Source of the DNA: Dyella lutea
GTDB lineage: Bacteria; Pseudomonadota; Gammaproteobacteria; Xanthomonadales; Rhodanobacteraceae
DNA length: 64,000 bases
Direction of reading: 5' to 3'
Assembly: GCF_024158035.1 (NCBI RefSeq)
Contig: NZ_JAMZEK010000001.1
Coordinates: forward strand, 530,001 to 594,000
The notes under the pieces are model-generated. The model saw only the letters and a program-made list of their open reading frames with translations. It did not search any database and had not been told where the DNA came from. Shown here one piece after another: positions 1 through 11,621 of this stretch. How positions within the stretch are numbered: position 1 is the first letter of the stretch; every line of letters begins with the position of its first letter. Made by a program: the position numbers and the translations under genes.

Positions 1-2503
<2,503 letters not shown>

Positions 2504-2623
2504 ATATAACCCCAAGACGCTTCGCTTCTCTTCAGCGAAACATCTCGTAAGGTTCCAAATCGCTTGTCACTCGTTTACCCCTTTAGCCGGTCCGGCGCTC
2601 CTGAGCGCTGACCGCACCCCTTC

Positions 2624-2735
2624 CCTGGCGGCTATAGCGCTGTGGCCCCACCCGATCCCATCCCGAACTCGGAAGTGAAACGCAGCCGCGCCGATGGTAG
2701 TGTGCATCCGCATGCAAGAGTAGGTCACTGCCAGG
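2624..2735 (+). rRNA. rrf: 5S ribosomal RNA
   Basis: A 112-nt 5S rRNA follows the 23S gene after a 120-nt spacer. The terminal CCTGGCGGC pairs with the closing GCCAGG, and the conserved loop segments CCCGATCCCATCCCGAACTCG and GTGAAACGC are present. It completes the rRNA operon, and no tRNA is seen in the 23S-5S spacer. Confidence 0.96.
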
Positions 2736-2747
2736 GACCTTTTTTTG

Positions 2748-2779
2748 AAAAGCCCCCTCCAACAGGAGGGGGCTTTTTA
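2748..2779 (+). terminator. Rho-independent terminator of the rRNA operon
   Basis: A 13-bp perfect stem (AAAAGCCCCCTCC pairing with GGAGGGGGCTTTT) has an AACA loop and runs into a T-rich tail. It lies 12 nt after the 5S gene. Confidence 0.93.
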
Positions 2780-2882
2780 TTTGCGTCTTCGCTGCAGCGG
2801 ATGCTGTTTCTGGACAATGGTCCTCCGTATCCGCGGGCCGGGCGTGAAATACTCTTGGTTCTGTCCACCTTTCGGACACCAC

Positions 2883-3566
2883 ATGTTCGTCCATGTCGAT
2901 AATCGTCGTCGCTCACGTCTGCACTGGGCCACGCTGTTGTTGGTAAGCGTCTGTGTCGTCTGCTTCGTAAGCCTCGCCCTGATGCACCCGCCCGAGCGTG
3001 TCTCGTGGCTGCTCGACTGGGGGACGATCCCGGCGAACATCTTCGATATCAAGCAGCCTTTACTTCCCCAGCTGACCGATCCGGCGCTGCTGAGGCTCTT
3101 CACCGCGTTGTTCATCCACGTCGAGTGGACGCATCTGCTCGGAAATCTGCTGTTCCTGGCTATCTTTGGGCTGCCGGCCGAACGGTCGATGGGCTCTCTG
3201 CGCTTTCTGACACTCTTCCTTGTTGGCGGCATGGCCTCGAACCTCGTCGGAGCGCTCTCGCTGGCAGGCGTCCTGCGGCCGATCATCGGATGCAGCGGAG
3301 CGGTGTCGGCGGTACTGGGTGCCTACGTCGCGCTGTTTCCCCGGGCCAGGTTGGGGCTGGTGCTTCCCCTGGGCCTTTATCTGGAATTCGTGCGCGTCCC
3401 GGCGTTCCTGTTGATCGGCATCTGGGTGTTGCTGCAACTGCTGTTCAGTTATGCCGGTCCGAGCTATGGCGCGGTTGTGTGGTGGACCCACATCGCCGGG
3501 TTTCTGTTCGGTTTGCTGTTTGCCCTGTTTTCGCGTGACGCGATCGTGCGCCGCATGCGCCACTGA
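2883..3566 (+). CDS. Rhomboid family intramembrane serine protease
   Basis: A 227-residue polytopic membrane protein with the rhomboid hallmarks. His84 and Asn88 sit in the HxxxN motif of a membrane helix. The catalytic serine Ser138 lies in GCSGA, and the catalytic histidine His203 lies in the last helix (THIAGFLFG). Rhomboids cut transmembrane substrates inside the lipid bilayer; the substrate here is unknown. An open frame extends upstream to the rRNA terminator. The ATG at 2883 is preferred because the upstream extension would start inside that terminator. The gene is 11 bp from the following DUF1820 gene, with which it is probably co-transcribed. Confidence 0.9.
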   Translation: MFVHVDNRRRSRLHWATLLLVSVCVVCFVSLALMHPPERVSWLLDWGTIPANIFDIKQPLLPQLTDPALLRLFTALFIHVEWTHLLGNLLFLAIFGLPAERSMGSLRFLTLFLVGGMASNLVGALSLAGVLRPIIGCSGAVSAVLGAYVALFPRARLGLVLPLGLYLEFVRVPAFLLIGIWVLLQLLFSYAGPSYGAVVWWTHIAGFLFGLLFALFSRDAIVRRMRH

Positions 3567-3577
3567 GCCGGAATCCC

Positions 3578-3902
3578 ATGCGCAACAAGAAGCTCTACAA
3601 GGTCACTTTCCTGCATCTGGGCAAGTCGTACGAGTTTGTACGCGCGGCACGTTGCCACGAGCTCGCTATGGGGGTTCACCGAAGTCGGCGAGCTGGTGTT
3701 CGAGCCTGCTGGAGAGGGACTCCTTGTCGATCCGACCGAGGAACGCCTGCGCGAGGAGTTCGGGGATACCCGCGTATTGCACCTGCCGATGCAGGCGGTG
3801 CTCCGCGTCGAGGAGGTGGAACGCAAGGGAAGCATGAGCATCCGCGACGCTGCAGACGGTCAGAAGGTCACACCGTTCCCTCTGCCGACGAAGCCGCGTT
3901 GA
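3578..3902 (+). pseudogene. DUF1820 family protein, interrupted by a +1 frameshift
   Basis: The N-terminal 19 codons (3578-3634, MRNKKLYKVTF...KSYE) are in one frame. The rest (from 3636, LYARHVATSSLWGFTEVGELVF... to KVTPFPLP) is in the next. Removing one T from the TTT at 3635-3637 joins them into a continuous 107-residue protein. That protein matches the DUF1820 pattern as I remember it (YKV.F...G..YELYARQV...GFVE...LVF...VDP.EERL). It is a small cytoplasmic protein of unknown function. The frameshift is either a sequencing error or a true recent lesion. No slippery motif suggests programmed shifting. Confidence 0.8.
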
Positions 3903-3912
3903 CCGATCTGCC

Positions 3913-4635
3913 TCAGCGATCCAGCGCGTGGTGCCGGACGAAGCTGCGCAGCAGCCTGCGAGCGTAAGGGGTGGGATTGACCGACGCATAGACCCGCTGC
4001 GCATCACTGCCTTCCCGGCGCATGTCATGTCGCTTGCGATGGATGTACGCGCGCATGATCTCGGCGTTGAATTCGGGATGGAACTGCACGCTTAGCGCGT
4101 TCGGGCCGTATCGCAGCAGATGATGAGGATCCCTGGCGGAGCGGGCGAGCACACGGACCCCCGCGGGGAGCTCGAGTACGCTCTGTTCGTGGGTGGTATG
4201 AGCGTGGAAACGGCCCGGCATTGCGCCGGCCACTGGGTCATCGACCGCTTCGGCCAGCCGCTCGATGGGCAAGGTGCCGATCTCGCGTCCGCCGGGCAGG
4301 TAACCGACGCGACCGCCGAGCGCATGCGCCAGCAACTGGTGGCCGTAGCAGACCCCGAACAACGGCAGTCCACGATCCATCGCAGACCGGATCCACCCGG
4401 CGGTCCGTTCACTCCACGCCGCGCGGTCGGTCACCATGGACGCCGAGCCGGTGATGAATGCGCCAGCCACCTCGCCCGGAGCGGGCAGCGCCTCTCCGGA
4501 CACCACATCGATCTCCCTTACACGTTCGCGGGCCAGCCCCGTGGCCACCCGGAACCACTGCGGAAAATCACCGTGTCGCGCACGTATAGGGGCGGGTGCG
4601 GACCCGGTCCGGATGACAAGTACCGGGGCCTTCAT
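3913..4635 (-). CDS. Class I glutamine amidotransferase (GMP synthase-like)
   Basis: A 240-residue stand-alone class I glutamine amidotransferase domain. The triad is visible as Cys96 in GVCYGHQ, His186 and Glu188 in VQFHPEF. The family hydrolyses glutamine to transfer ammonia or to remove gamma-glutamyl groups, but no synthetase partner is adjacent, so the substrate cannot be named. The ATG at 4635 overlaps the stop codon of the upstream GspE-type gene (ATGA), so the two are probably translationally coupled. The larger open frame upstream of this start is a shadow of that gene. Confidence 0.88.
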   Translation of the reverse strand: MKAPVLVIRTGSAPAPIRARHGDFPQWFRVATGLARERVREIDVVSGEALPAPGEVAGAFITGSASMVTDRAAWSERTAGWIRSAMDRGLPLFGVCYGHQLLAHALGGRVGYLPGGREIGTLPIERLAEAVDDPVAGAMPGRFHAHTTHEQSVLELPAGVRVLARSARDPHHLLRYGPNALSVQFHPEFNAEIMRAYIHRKRHDMRREGSDAQRVYASVNPTPYARRLLRSFVRHHALDR

Positions 4636-6458
4636 GCGGCAGACGAGGTGTCCGACGGGTCGATCGGCGGGAGCACGGTGAGTACTTCCTTCACCGTGGT
4701 CAGGCCCAGCGCCACCTGATCGGCGGCGGAAATACGCAATGGACGCATGCCCTCGGCCAGCGCCGCGCGGCTCAGACTGGCCAGATCGAGCTGCGGCGAA
4801 ACCAGGACGCGCAGCGACCGACCCAGCGACAGCATCTCGTAGATGCCGGTACGCCCCATGAAGCCGGTGTTGCGGCACTCCAGGCAGCCGACCGGCCGGT
4901 AGACCGTCTCCGGCAGGGGCACGGTCCAGCCATGAGTGAGGGCGATCCATTCGTCCGGATCCTGCGCGGCCGGCTCCTTGCAGTAGGCGCAGAGCGTGCG
5001 CACCAGCCGCTGCGCCACCACGCCGGTGAGCGTGGACTGGATGAGGTAGTGCGGAACACCCAGGTCGAGCAGGCGGGTGATCGCGCTGGGAGCGTCGTTG
5101 GTGTGCAGGGTGGACAGTACCAGGTGACCGGTCAGCGATGCCTGCACCGCCATCTGCGCCGTGGGCAGATCGCGGATCTCGCCAATCATGATGATGTCCG
5201 GGTCCTGCCGCAGCAGGGTCCGCACGCCGGCGGCGAAGTCCAGGTCGATCGATGCCTGTACCTGCATCTGGTTCAGCTCGGGGCTGACCATTTCGATCGG
5301 GTCCTCGACCGTGCACACGTTCAGCTCCGGCGTCGCCAGGTGCTTGAGCGTGGAATAGAGCGTGGTGGTCTTGCCCGAACCGGTGGGGCCGGTCACCAGC
5401 ACGATGCCGTGCGGCCGCTCCACCATCGACCGCCAGGTCGATCCCTCCTGTTCCGAAAAGCCGAGCTGCTCGAAACTCTTCGACACGATGTCCGGATCGA
5501 AGATGCGCATCACCACCTTCTCGCCGAAGGCGGTCGGCATGGTGGACAGTCGCAGCTCCACCTCACGACCGGCAGCGGAGCGGGTCTTGATGCGTCCATC
5601 CTGGGGACGGCGCTTTTCCGATACGTCCATGCGACCGAGGATCTTGATCCGCGAGGTCACCGCGGTCATCACCGGCGGCGGCAGCTCGAATACCTTGTGC
5701 ATCACGCCATCGATACGGAAGCGCAGATTGCCGGCTTCGCGCCGCGGTTCGAGATGGATGTCCGAGGCGCGTTGTTCGAATGCATACTGCAGCAACCAGT
5801 CGACGATGTGCACGACATGGCGGTCGTCGGCGCCGACCTCCCCGGTCTTGCCCAGTTCGACCAGCTGCTCGAAATTGAGCACGGCCGAGGCATCGTAGCC
5901 ACCCGCGCCCTTGGCATCCTGCGCCAACTGGATCGAGCGCTGGACACCGTAGAACTCCTGCAGGTACCGGTGGATGTCCAGTGGATTGGATACCACGCGC
6001 AGCACGTCGCGCCGGAGCATGTGCGCCAGATCCCGTGCCCAGCCGGCGTCGAACGGCTCGCAGGTCGCGAACGTGATGGCCTCCGGGGATGCGGCGACCG
6101 GCAGGATGCGATGACGCTGCGCGTAGGCGAGGCTGACCGTCTGGGTCACCGCCGCCACGTTGATGCGCATCGGGTCGATCTTCAGGTAGGGCAGGTCAGC
6201 CTGTCGGGCAACCCACTCGGTCAGCGTCTCCAACCCGAGCGGTCGCCCCGGTTCCCGGCGGTTGGGCAACTTGGCCTGGGAGACCACGACCAGCGGATGC
6301 AACTCCACCGTGCTGCGTCCGGCGCGATGGCCCATGCGTACCTGTCGGGCATCGTCGGCAGCGAGGTAGCCATCCACCACCAGGGCGGCGAGCACTTCGT
6401 CCAGCTCGAGGCGATGACGCCGGCCGAGCAGCGGAGCACCTTGCGGGGAGGTGGCCAT
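4632..6458 (-). CDS. GspE/PulE/PilB family secretion or pilus ATPase
   Basis: A 608-residue hexameric ATPase of the type II secretion/type IV pilus family. It has an N-terminal GspE_N-like region (about 1-150). The ATPase core has a Walker A motif, [10 protein letters not shown], near residue 356. It also has the Asp box (VCTVEDPIE), Walker B ([12 protein letters not shown]), the His box (STLHTND), and a C-terminal zinc module with two Cys pairs (CAYC and CLEC). No other secretion or pilus gene lies nearby, so this is an orphan copy whose apparatus must be encoded elsewhere. It runs divergently from glyQ and is coupled to the amidotransferase downstream. Confidence 0.9.
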   Translation of the reverse strand: MATSPQGAPLLGRRHRLELDEVLAALVVDGYLAADDARQVRMGHRAGRSTVELHPLVVVSQAKLPNRREPGRPLGLETLTEWVARQADLPYLKIDPMRINVAAVTQTVSLAYAQRHRILPVAASPEAITFATCEPFDAGWARDLAHMLRRDVLRVVSNPLDIHRYLQEFYGVQRSIQLAQDAKGAGGYDASAVLNFEQLVELGKTGEVGADDRHVVHIVDWLLQYAFEQRASDIHLEPRREAGNLRFRIDGVMHKVFELPPPVMTAVTSRIKILGRMDVSEKRRPQDGRIKTRSAAGREVELRLSTMPTAFGEKVVMRIFDPDIVSKSFEQLGFSEQEGSTWRSMVERPHGIVLVTGPTGSGKTTTLYSTLKHLATPELNVCTVEDPIEMVSPELNQMQVQASIDLDFAAGVRTLLRQDPDIIMIGEIRDLPTAQMAVQASLTGHLVLSTLHTNDAPSAITRLLDLGVPHYLIQSTLTGVVAQRLVRTLCAYCKEPAAQDPDEWIALTHGWTVPLPETVYRPVGCLECRNTGFMGRTGIYEMLSLGRSLRVLVSPQLDLASLSRAALAEGMRPLRISAADQVALGLTTVKEVLTVLPPIDPSDTSSAA

Positions 6459-6555
6459 GAAGGGGAGGGAACTCCTGGTGTCCTGGGTGCCGAAAAGCTG
6501 GCCGCGATGCGGTCCCAGCTATACTAACGCGCTTTATCCCAGGTCACGGAAAGCC

Positions 6556-7460
<905 letters not shown>

Positions 7461-7464
<4 letters not shown>

Positions 7465-9605
7465 GCGCCGCCAAGCCGTTGCTGATCGAACTCGGCACCG
7501 AGGAACTGCCGCCGAAGGCGCTGGACGAACTGGCCGCCGCGTTCGCCCGCGGCGTCTGCGATGGGCTGGCCAAGCGCGGCATCGACGCCGGCCTGGATGC
7601 CGCAAGTGTCTATGCCACACCGCGTCGTCTGGCGGTTTATGTACCGGATGTGGCCTTCGCCCAGCCGGAGCAGGTGATCGAGCGTCGCGGTCCCGCGGTG
7701 TCTGCAGGCATCGGCGCGGACGGCCAGCCGGCCAAGGCGCTGCTGGGCTTCGCCCAGTCCTGCGGCGTCGGCGTGGACGCGCTGGAAAAGCTCGAGACCG
7801 ACAAGGGCGCATGGTTCGTCTACCGCAGCGTGAAGCCCGGCCAACTGGTCGCCGACCTGGTGCCGGAGATCGTCGCCGAGGCGCTGAAGGCGCTGCCGAT
7901 CCCCAAGCCGATGCGCTGGTCCGACCACGAGTACAGCTTCGTGCGTCCCGCGCACTGGCTGGTGATGCTGCACGGAACCACCATCATCGACGGCGAGGTG
8001 CTTGGCCTGAAGAGCGGGCGCAAGTCGCGCGGCCATCGCTTCATGCATCCGCAGCCGATCCACGTGGTCGACGCGGACAGCTGGGAGGACGCGCTGCTCG
8101 CCGCCAAGGTGATCGCCGACCCGGCCGCCCGCCGTGCCCGCATCCGCGAGGAGGTGGCCCGCGTTGCCGCACAGACTGGTGGCGTGCCGCGTCTCGACGA
8201 CGCGCTGCTGGACGAGATCGCCAATCTCACCGAGTGGCCGGTGGCGATCGCCTGCACCTTCGAGCCCGAGTTCCTCGCGGTGCCGCCGGAGGCGCTGGTC
8301 ACCACGATGGAAGCGAACCAGAAGTTCGTCCCGGTGTTCGATGCCGATGGGCGGCTCACCGAGCACTTCATCGGCATCGCCAACGTCGACAGCCGGGATC
8401 CGGCAGAGATCCGCAAGGGCTACGAGCGGGTGATCCGGCCGCGCTTCGCCGACGCCAAATTCTTCTGGGATGAAGACCTGAAAACGCCGCTTGCCAGCTA
8501 CCAGGAGGCGCTGAAGAACGTCACCTACCAGCAGTCGCTCGGCAGCCTGTGGGACAAGACCGTACGCGTGGCCGAGCTGGCCCGCGTCATCGCCGGTCGG
8601 GTCGGTGTCGATGCCGGTGCGGCCACCCGTGCCGCCAGCCTGGCCAAGTGCGATCTGCTGACCCGCATGGTGGGCGAGTTCCCCGAACTGCAGGGGGTGA
8701 TGGGCCGCTATTACGCCAGCCGGCAGGGCGAGCCCGAGGCCGTGGCGCTGGCGCTGGACAGCTTTTACCAGCCCCGCTTCGCCGGCGATGCCATCGCCGC
8801 GGACGCCGTGGGCCGGGTGATCGCCGTGGCTGAGCGTCTGGACACGCTGGCCGGCATTTTTGCGGTTGGCCTGAAACCCAGCGGCAGCAAGGATCCGTTC
8901 GCGCTTCGCCGCGCTGCGCTGGGTCTGGCGCGCACCCTGGTCGAAGCCGGCCTGGAGATCGACCTGGACGCCGCGTTTGCCGAAGCCCTGGAGCTGCTGC
9001 CGGACGCTGCCCTGCAGGCAGGCGTCAAGCCCGCCGGGGACGGCAGCCAGCGGCAGTTCGACGCCGGACAGCGTCGTGCCGAACTGCGCCGCGAACTGCT
9101 TGAGTTCGTGCATGACCGCCTGCGTGGCTACTACGCCGAGCGAGGCTTCGACGGACAGTCGTTCGAGGCCGTGCTGGCCGTTGCGCCGGCGAGTCTGGCC
9201 GATTTCGACCGTCGCCTGCGTGCGCTGGCCGATTTTTCTCGTCGCCCCGAGGCGGGCAGCCTGGCCGCTGCCAACAAGCGCGTGGCCAATCTGTTGCGCA
9301 AGCAGGCCGAGGAGTCCGGCGCGGCCGTGGCCCGGGCCGTGGATCCGGCGCGCTTCGAGCTGCCCGCCGAGCGCGCGCTTGCCGATGCGCTGGAAGCGGC
9401 GGACCGGGAGACCCGGGAGGCATGGGGCGCGCGCGATTACGGTCGCGTGCTGGAGCGCCTCGCCCTGCTGCAAGGTCCGGTGGACGCGTTCTTCGACGCC
9501 GTGCTGGTGAACGCCGAAGATCCGGCAGTGCGCGCCAATCGCCTGGCCCTGCTCGCACACCTGAAATCGCAGTTCAGCGCCGTGGCCGACATCGCGCTGC
9601 TATAG
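7461..9605 (+). CDS. glyS: Glycyl-tRNA synthetase beta subunit
   Basis: A 714-residue beta subunit of glycyl-tRNA synthetase. It begins with the conserved [15 protein letters not shown] and ends with the anticodon-binding DALR-type helical region. The beta subunit recognises tRNA-Gly and complements the GlyQ catalytic subunit. The length is slightly above the E. coli protein. The start codon overlaps the glyQ stop, and a strong terminator follows immediately. Confidence 0.98.
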
Positions 9606-9617
9606 GGCGGACAGCAA

Positions 9618-9649
9618 AAGGGCAGCGCCAGACGGCGCTGCCCTTCCTT
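9618..9649 (+). terminator. Terminator after glyQS
   Basis: A 12-bp stem (AAGGGCAGCGCC with GGCGCTGCCCTT) has an AGAC loop and is followed by CCTTCC. It lies between the convergent glyS and XRE regulator genes and may serve both. Confidence 0.85.
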
Positions 9650-9669
9650 CCGGCTGGGATGGAACGGCC

Positions 9670-10293
9670 TCAGGCCAGCGTGCGGAGGTCCTGCCGGTTT
9701 CGTTCGGCCAGTGCCTGCTGAAACGCCAACAGCGCATCGGCATCGATGCGGGTACCTTCCGGCCCGACGATCTCGTAGAGCGCCGCAAGCATCCGCTCCT
9801 GCTCGGCCGGGCCCGGTTGCGCACCGGCCAGCGCCAGGTTCGATTGCAGCAGTCGACGGGCAGCGGCCAGGCGCCGGTCGTCGCCGTGTCCGTCGCTGAT
9901 CTGCTGGTGGCTTGCACCGAAGCCCTGTGCGAGCGACGGTTCCCGATTGCGGTTCGGTCCGCTCACTTCGGTCGTCGACTGCTCCTCCGAGGCCTTGCTC
10001 ATGGCGTCCGGCTGGATCGCGCCTTCACCGGCGACCAACCACACCAGGGAGATGCCCAGGGTCTTGGCAAGCGTGACGCAGCGGGCTCGCGAGGGGTCAC
10101 TGTTGCCGTCGCGCCAACTCCGCACCACGCCCTCGGAGAAGCCGCACATCCGAGCGATTTCGGTGGCGCTGCCGACGCGCTGGATGAGCAGGCGAATGCG
10201 CTCGGCGAAGCTGTTGCTGGGATTGGGAACCGGGTCGAGGCGGCTGGTCTCGGAGAGCGAGGGGGGAAGAAGCGATGCGCGGCGAGTGTTCAT
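9670..10293 (-). CDS. XRE/CI-type helix-turn-helix transcriptional regulator
   Basis: A 207-residue protein with an N-terminal helix-turn-helix at about residues 28-90. The recognition helix region is ARMCGFSEGVVRSWRDGNSDPSR, a form common in phage-repressor-like XRE regulators. The C-terminal half is a low-complexity linker and then a predicted helical segment (about 140-207) that I do not recognise; there is no LexA-type peptidase domain. Its target is unknown. A TGAAT-N10-ATTCA palindrome 64 bp upstream of its start is a candidate autoregulatory operator. Confidence 0.82.
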   Translation of the reverse strand: MNTRRASLLPPSLSETSRLDPVPNPSNSFAERIRLLIQRVGSATEIARMCGFSEGVVRSWRDGNSDPSRARCVTLAKTLGISLVWLVAGEGAIQPDAMSKASEEQSTTEVSGPNRNREPSLAQGFGASHQQISDGHGDDRRLAAARRLLQSNLALAGAQPGPAEQERMLAALYEIVGPEGTRIDADALLAFQQALAERNRQDLRTLA

Positions 10294-10622
10294 GATCGTG
10301 CCAGGGGTTGATGACCGCTAGGGGAAGGCGCCGGAACGGAGTCCCGGCACGCCAGCTGAATCTCGACAGCTATTCAAGCCTGATCGTTCCTTCGAGAAGG
10401 GGGAGCCGCTGCCGTGCAGCCCTCTACAGACAACATCTTGCGGCTTTCCGCTCCCTTTCACCGTCGGCCCCGGGCGATCACATCCGTGTAGCACGGCATC
10501 TTGACTTTTCCCGTGGATCTTTTTTGGGCTAAGCTTGCCCACTTCCCCCGCGGTGCCTTGCGAGGCGCGAGCGCGCCTGACAGGGCTCGTGCCCGTTTCA
10601 AACCGTTCGATGAGGTTCCACG
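10294..10622. promoter_or_regulatory. Divergent intergenic region with a palindromic operator candidate
   Basis: This 329-bp stretch separates the XRE regulator (minus) from the lipoprotein gene (plus) and carries no gene I can support. At 10357-10376 it holds the inverted repeat TGAAT-N10-ATTCA, the size expected for a dimeric XRE repressor. A TTGACT at 10501-10506 resembles a -35 box, but the only TA-rich hexamer downstream (TAAGCT, 10530-10535) is 23 bp away. The lipoprotein promoter is therefore not assigned. Confidence 0.35.
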
Positions 10623-11510
10623 ATGCGCAAGGTAATTTGGTCGCTGGTTTCGGTGACGGCGCTGGCGCTGGCCGGCTGCAACAGCTCCACCCAATCGCCC
10701 CAGGCGAACGGTGGCCCCGCCGACGCCGCTTCGGCTGCGGCTCCGCAGGCGAACAACAAGGTGACCGGCCAGATCACCCTGCGCGAACCGGCACAGCTCT
10801 CGCCGCAGGCCAAGCTCGAAGTGAGTCTGGTCGACGTGTCGGCGGCGCCGACCGACGCCAACGGCGACGCGACCGCCGCGGCCCCCAATGCTCCGATCGT
10901 CACCAAGACGATCTCGCCGGTCGGGTCGTTCCCGGTCAGCTTCGAGCTGGACTTCGATCCGGCCAAGATCAATCCGAACAACCTGTACGTGGTCAAGGCG
11001 CACATAGTGGACGGCGACCGCAACTACGAGATGCCGCTGCAGGCGCCGGTGCTGACCAAGGGCGCCAGCAACCAGGTCTCGATCCAGCTGGTCGCCCAGC
11101 AGACCCCGGCCGAAAAGGACCTCGCCGCGTTCGAGGACCTGAAGAAGCAGATCGGCGGCATGAAGATCAAGTCCGGCACCAAGCTGGAGAAGGATGCTTC
11201 GCGCGGCTGGCAGGTGTTCCGCCGCGACGGGCAGGTGCAGTTCATCCGCGAGCAGGTGGACTACGGCGACAAGGGCTTCACCGACACCGACTACGCCTAC
11301 AAGGCCGGCAAGCCGTGGGTGGCCGTGCAGCAGAAGAAGTCCAGCAAGGACGCCAAGACGGGTAGCACCGAGCGGGTGAGCTGGGACGTCGATGGCAAGC
11401 CGGTACTGCATCAGGTGCTGAGCGGCGGCAAGACCAGCGATCTGTCCGACAGCGAGGCCGCAAGCCTCAAGAGCCAGGCCGAGAACATCCTCAAGCTCGC
11501 CGGCAAGTAA
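10623..11510 (+). CDS. YbaY/YscW-type lipoprotein
   Basis: A 295-residue exported lipoprotein. A short signal peptide ends in the lipobox LALAGC, so Cys19 is the lipidated residue. It is followed by an Ala/Asn/Gln-rich linker. Residues of about 45-165 (KVTGQITLREPAQLSPQAKLEVSLVDVS... and the NLYVVKAHIVDGDRNYEM strand) match the YbaY/YscW beta-domain found in envelope lipoproteins. The C-terminal ~120 residues are specific to this protein and not recognised. The function is unknown. The gene stands alone and ends at a bidirectional terminator. Confidence 0.82.
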   Translation: MRKVIWSLVSVTALALAGCNSSTQSPQANGGPADAASAAAPQANNKVTGQITLREPAQLSPQAKLEVSLVDVSAAPTDANGDATAAAPNAPIVTKTISPVGSFPVSFELDFDPAKINPNNLYVVKAHIVDGDRNYEMPLQAPVLTKGASNQVSIQLVAQQTPAEKDLAAFEDLKKQIGGMKIKSGTKLEKDASRGWQVFRRDGQVQFIREQVDYGDKGFTDTDYAYKAGKPWVAVQQKKSSKDAKTGSTERVSWDVDGKPVLHQVLSGGKTSDLSDSEAASLKSQAENILKLAGK

Positions 11511-11569
11511 GTCGTTTCTATCGCCCTCGTTCGGGACCGCGGCTCTCCCGTATCCCGGATCAGGGAAAG

Positions 11570-11603
11570 AAAAAAGCCGTCCGCGTTTGCGGACGGCTTT
11601 TTT
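11570..11603. terminator. Bidirectional terminator between convergent genes
   Basis: A 15-bp perfect stem (AAAAAAGCCGTCCGC with GCGGACGGCTTTTTT) around a GTTT loop carries an A-run on one side and a T-run on the other. It therefore works in both directions for the lipoprotein gene and the autotransporter gene. Confidence 0.95.
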
Positions 11604-11621
11604 GTTGGCCGGAAGGCCGGG

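Noticed and set aside
2745-2882. An upstream extension of the rhomboid protein.
   Set aside because: It would begin inside the rRNA terminator and lacks the features of a rhomboid N-terminus.
3578-3967. A 129-codon frame continuing the first DUF1820 frame past the frameshift.
   Set aside because: After residue 19 it becomes Arg-rich out-of-frame sequence; the homology continues in the next frame.
10501-10535. TTGACT and TAAGCT as the lipoprotein promoter.
   Set aside because: The 23-bp spacing is too long for sigma-70.
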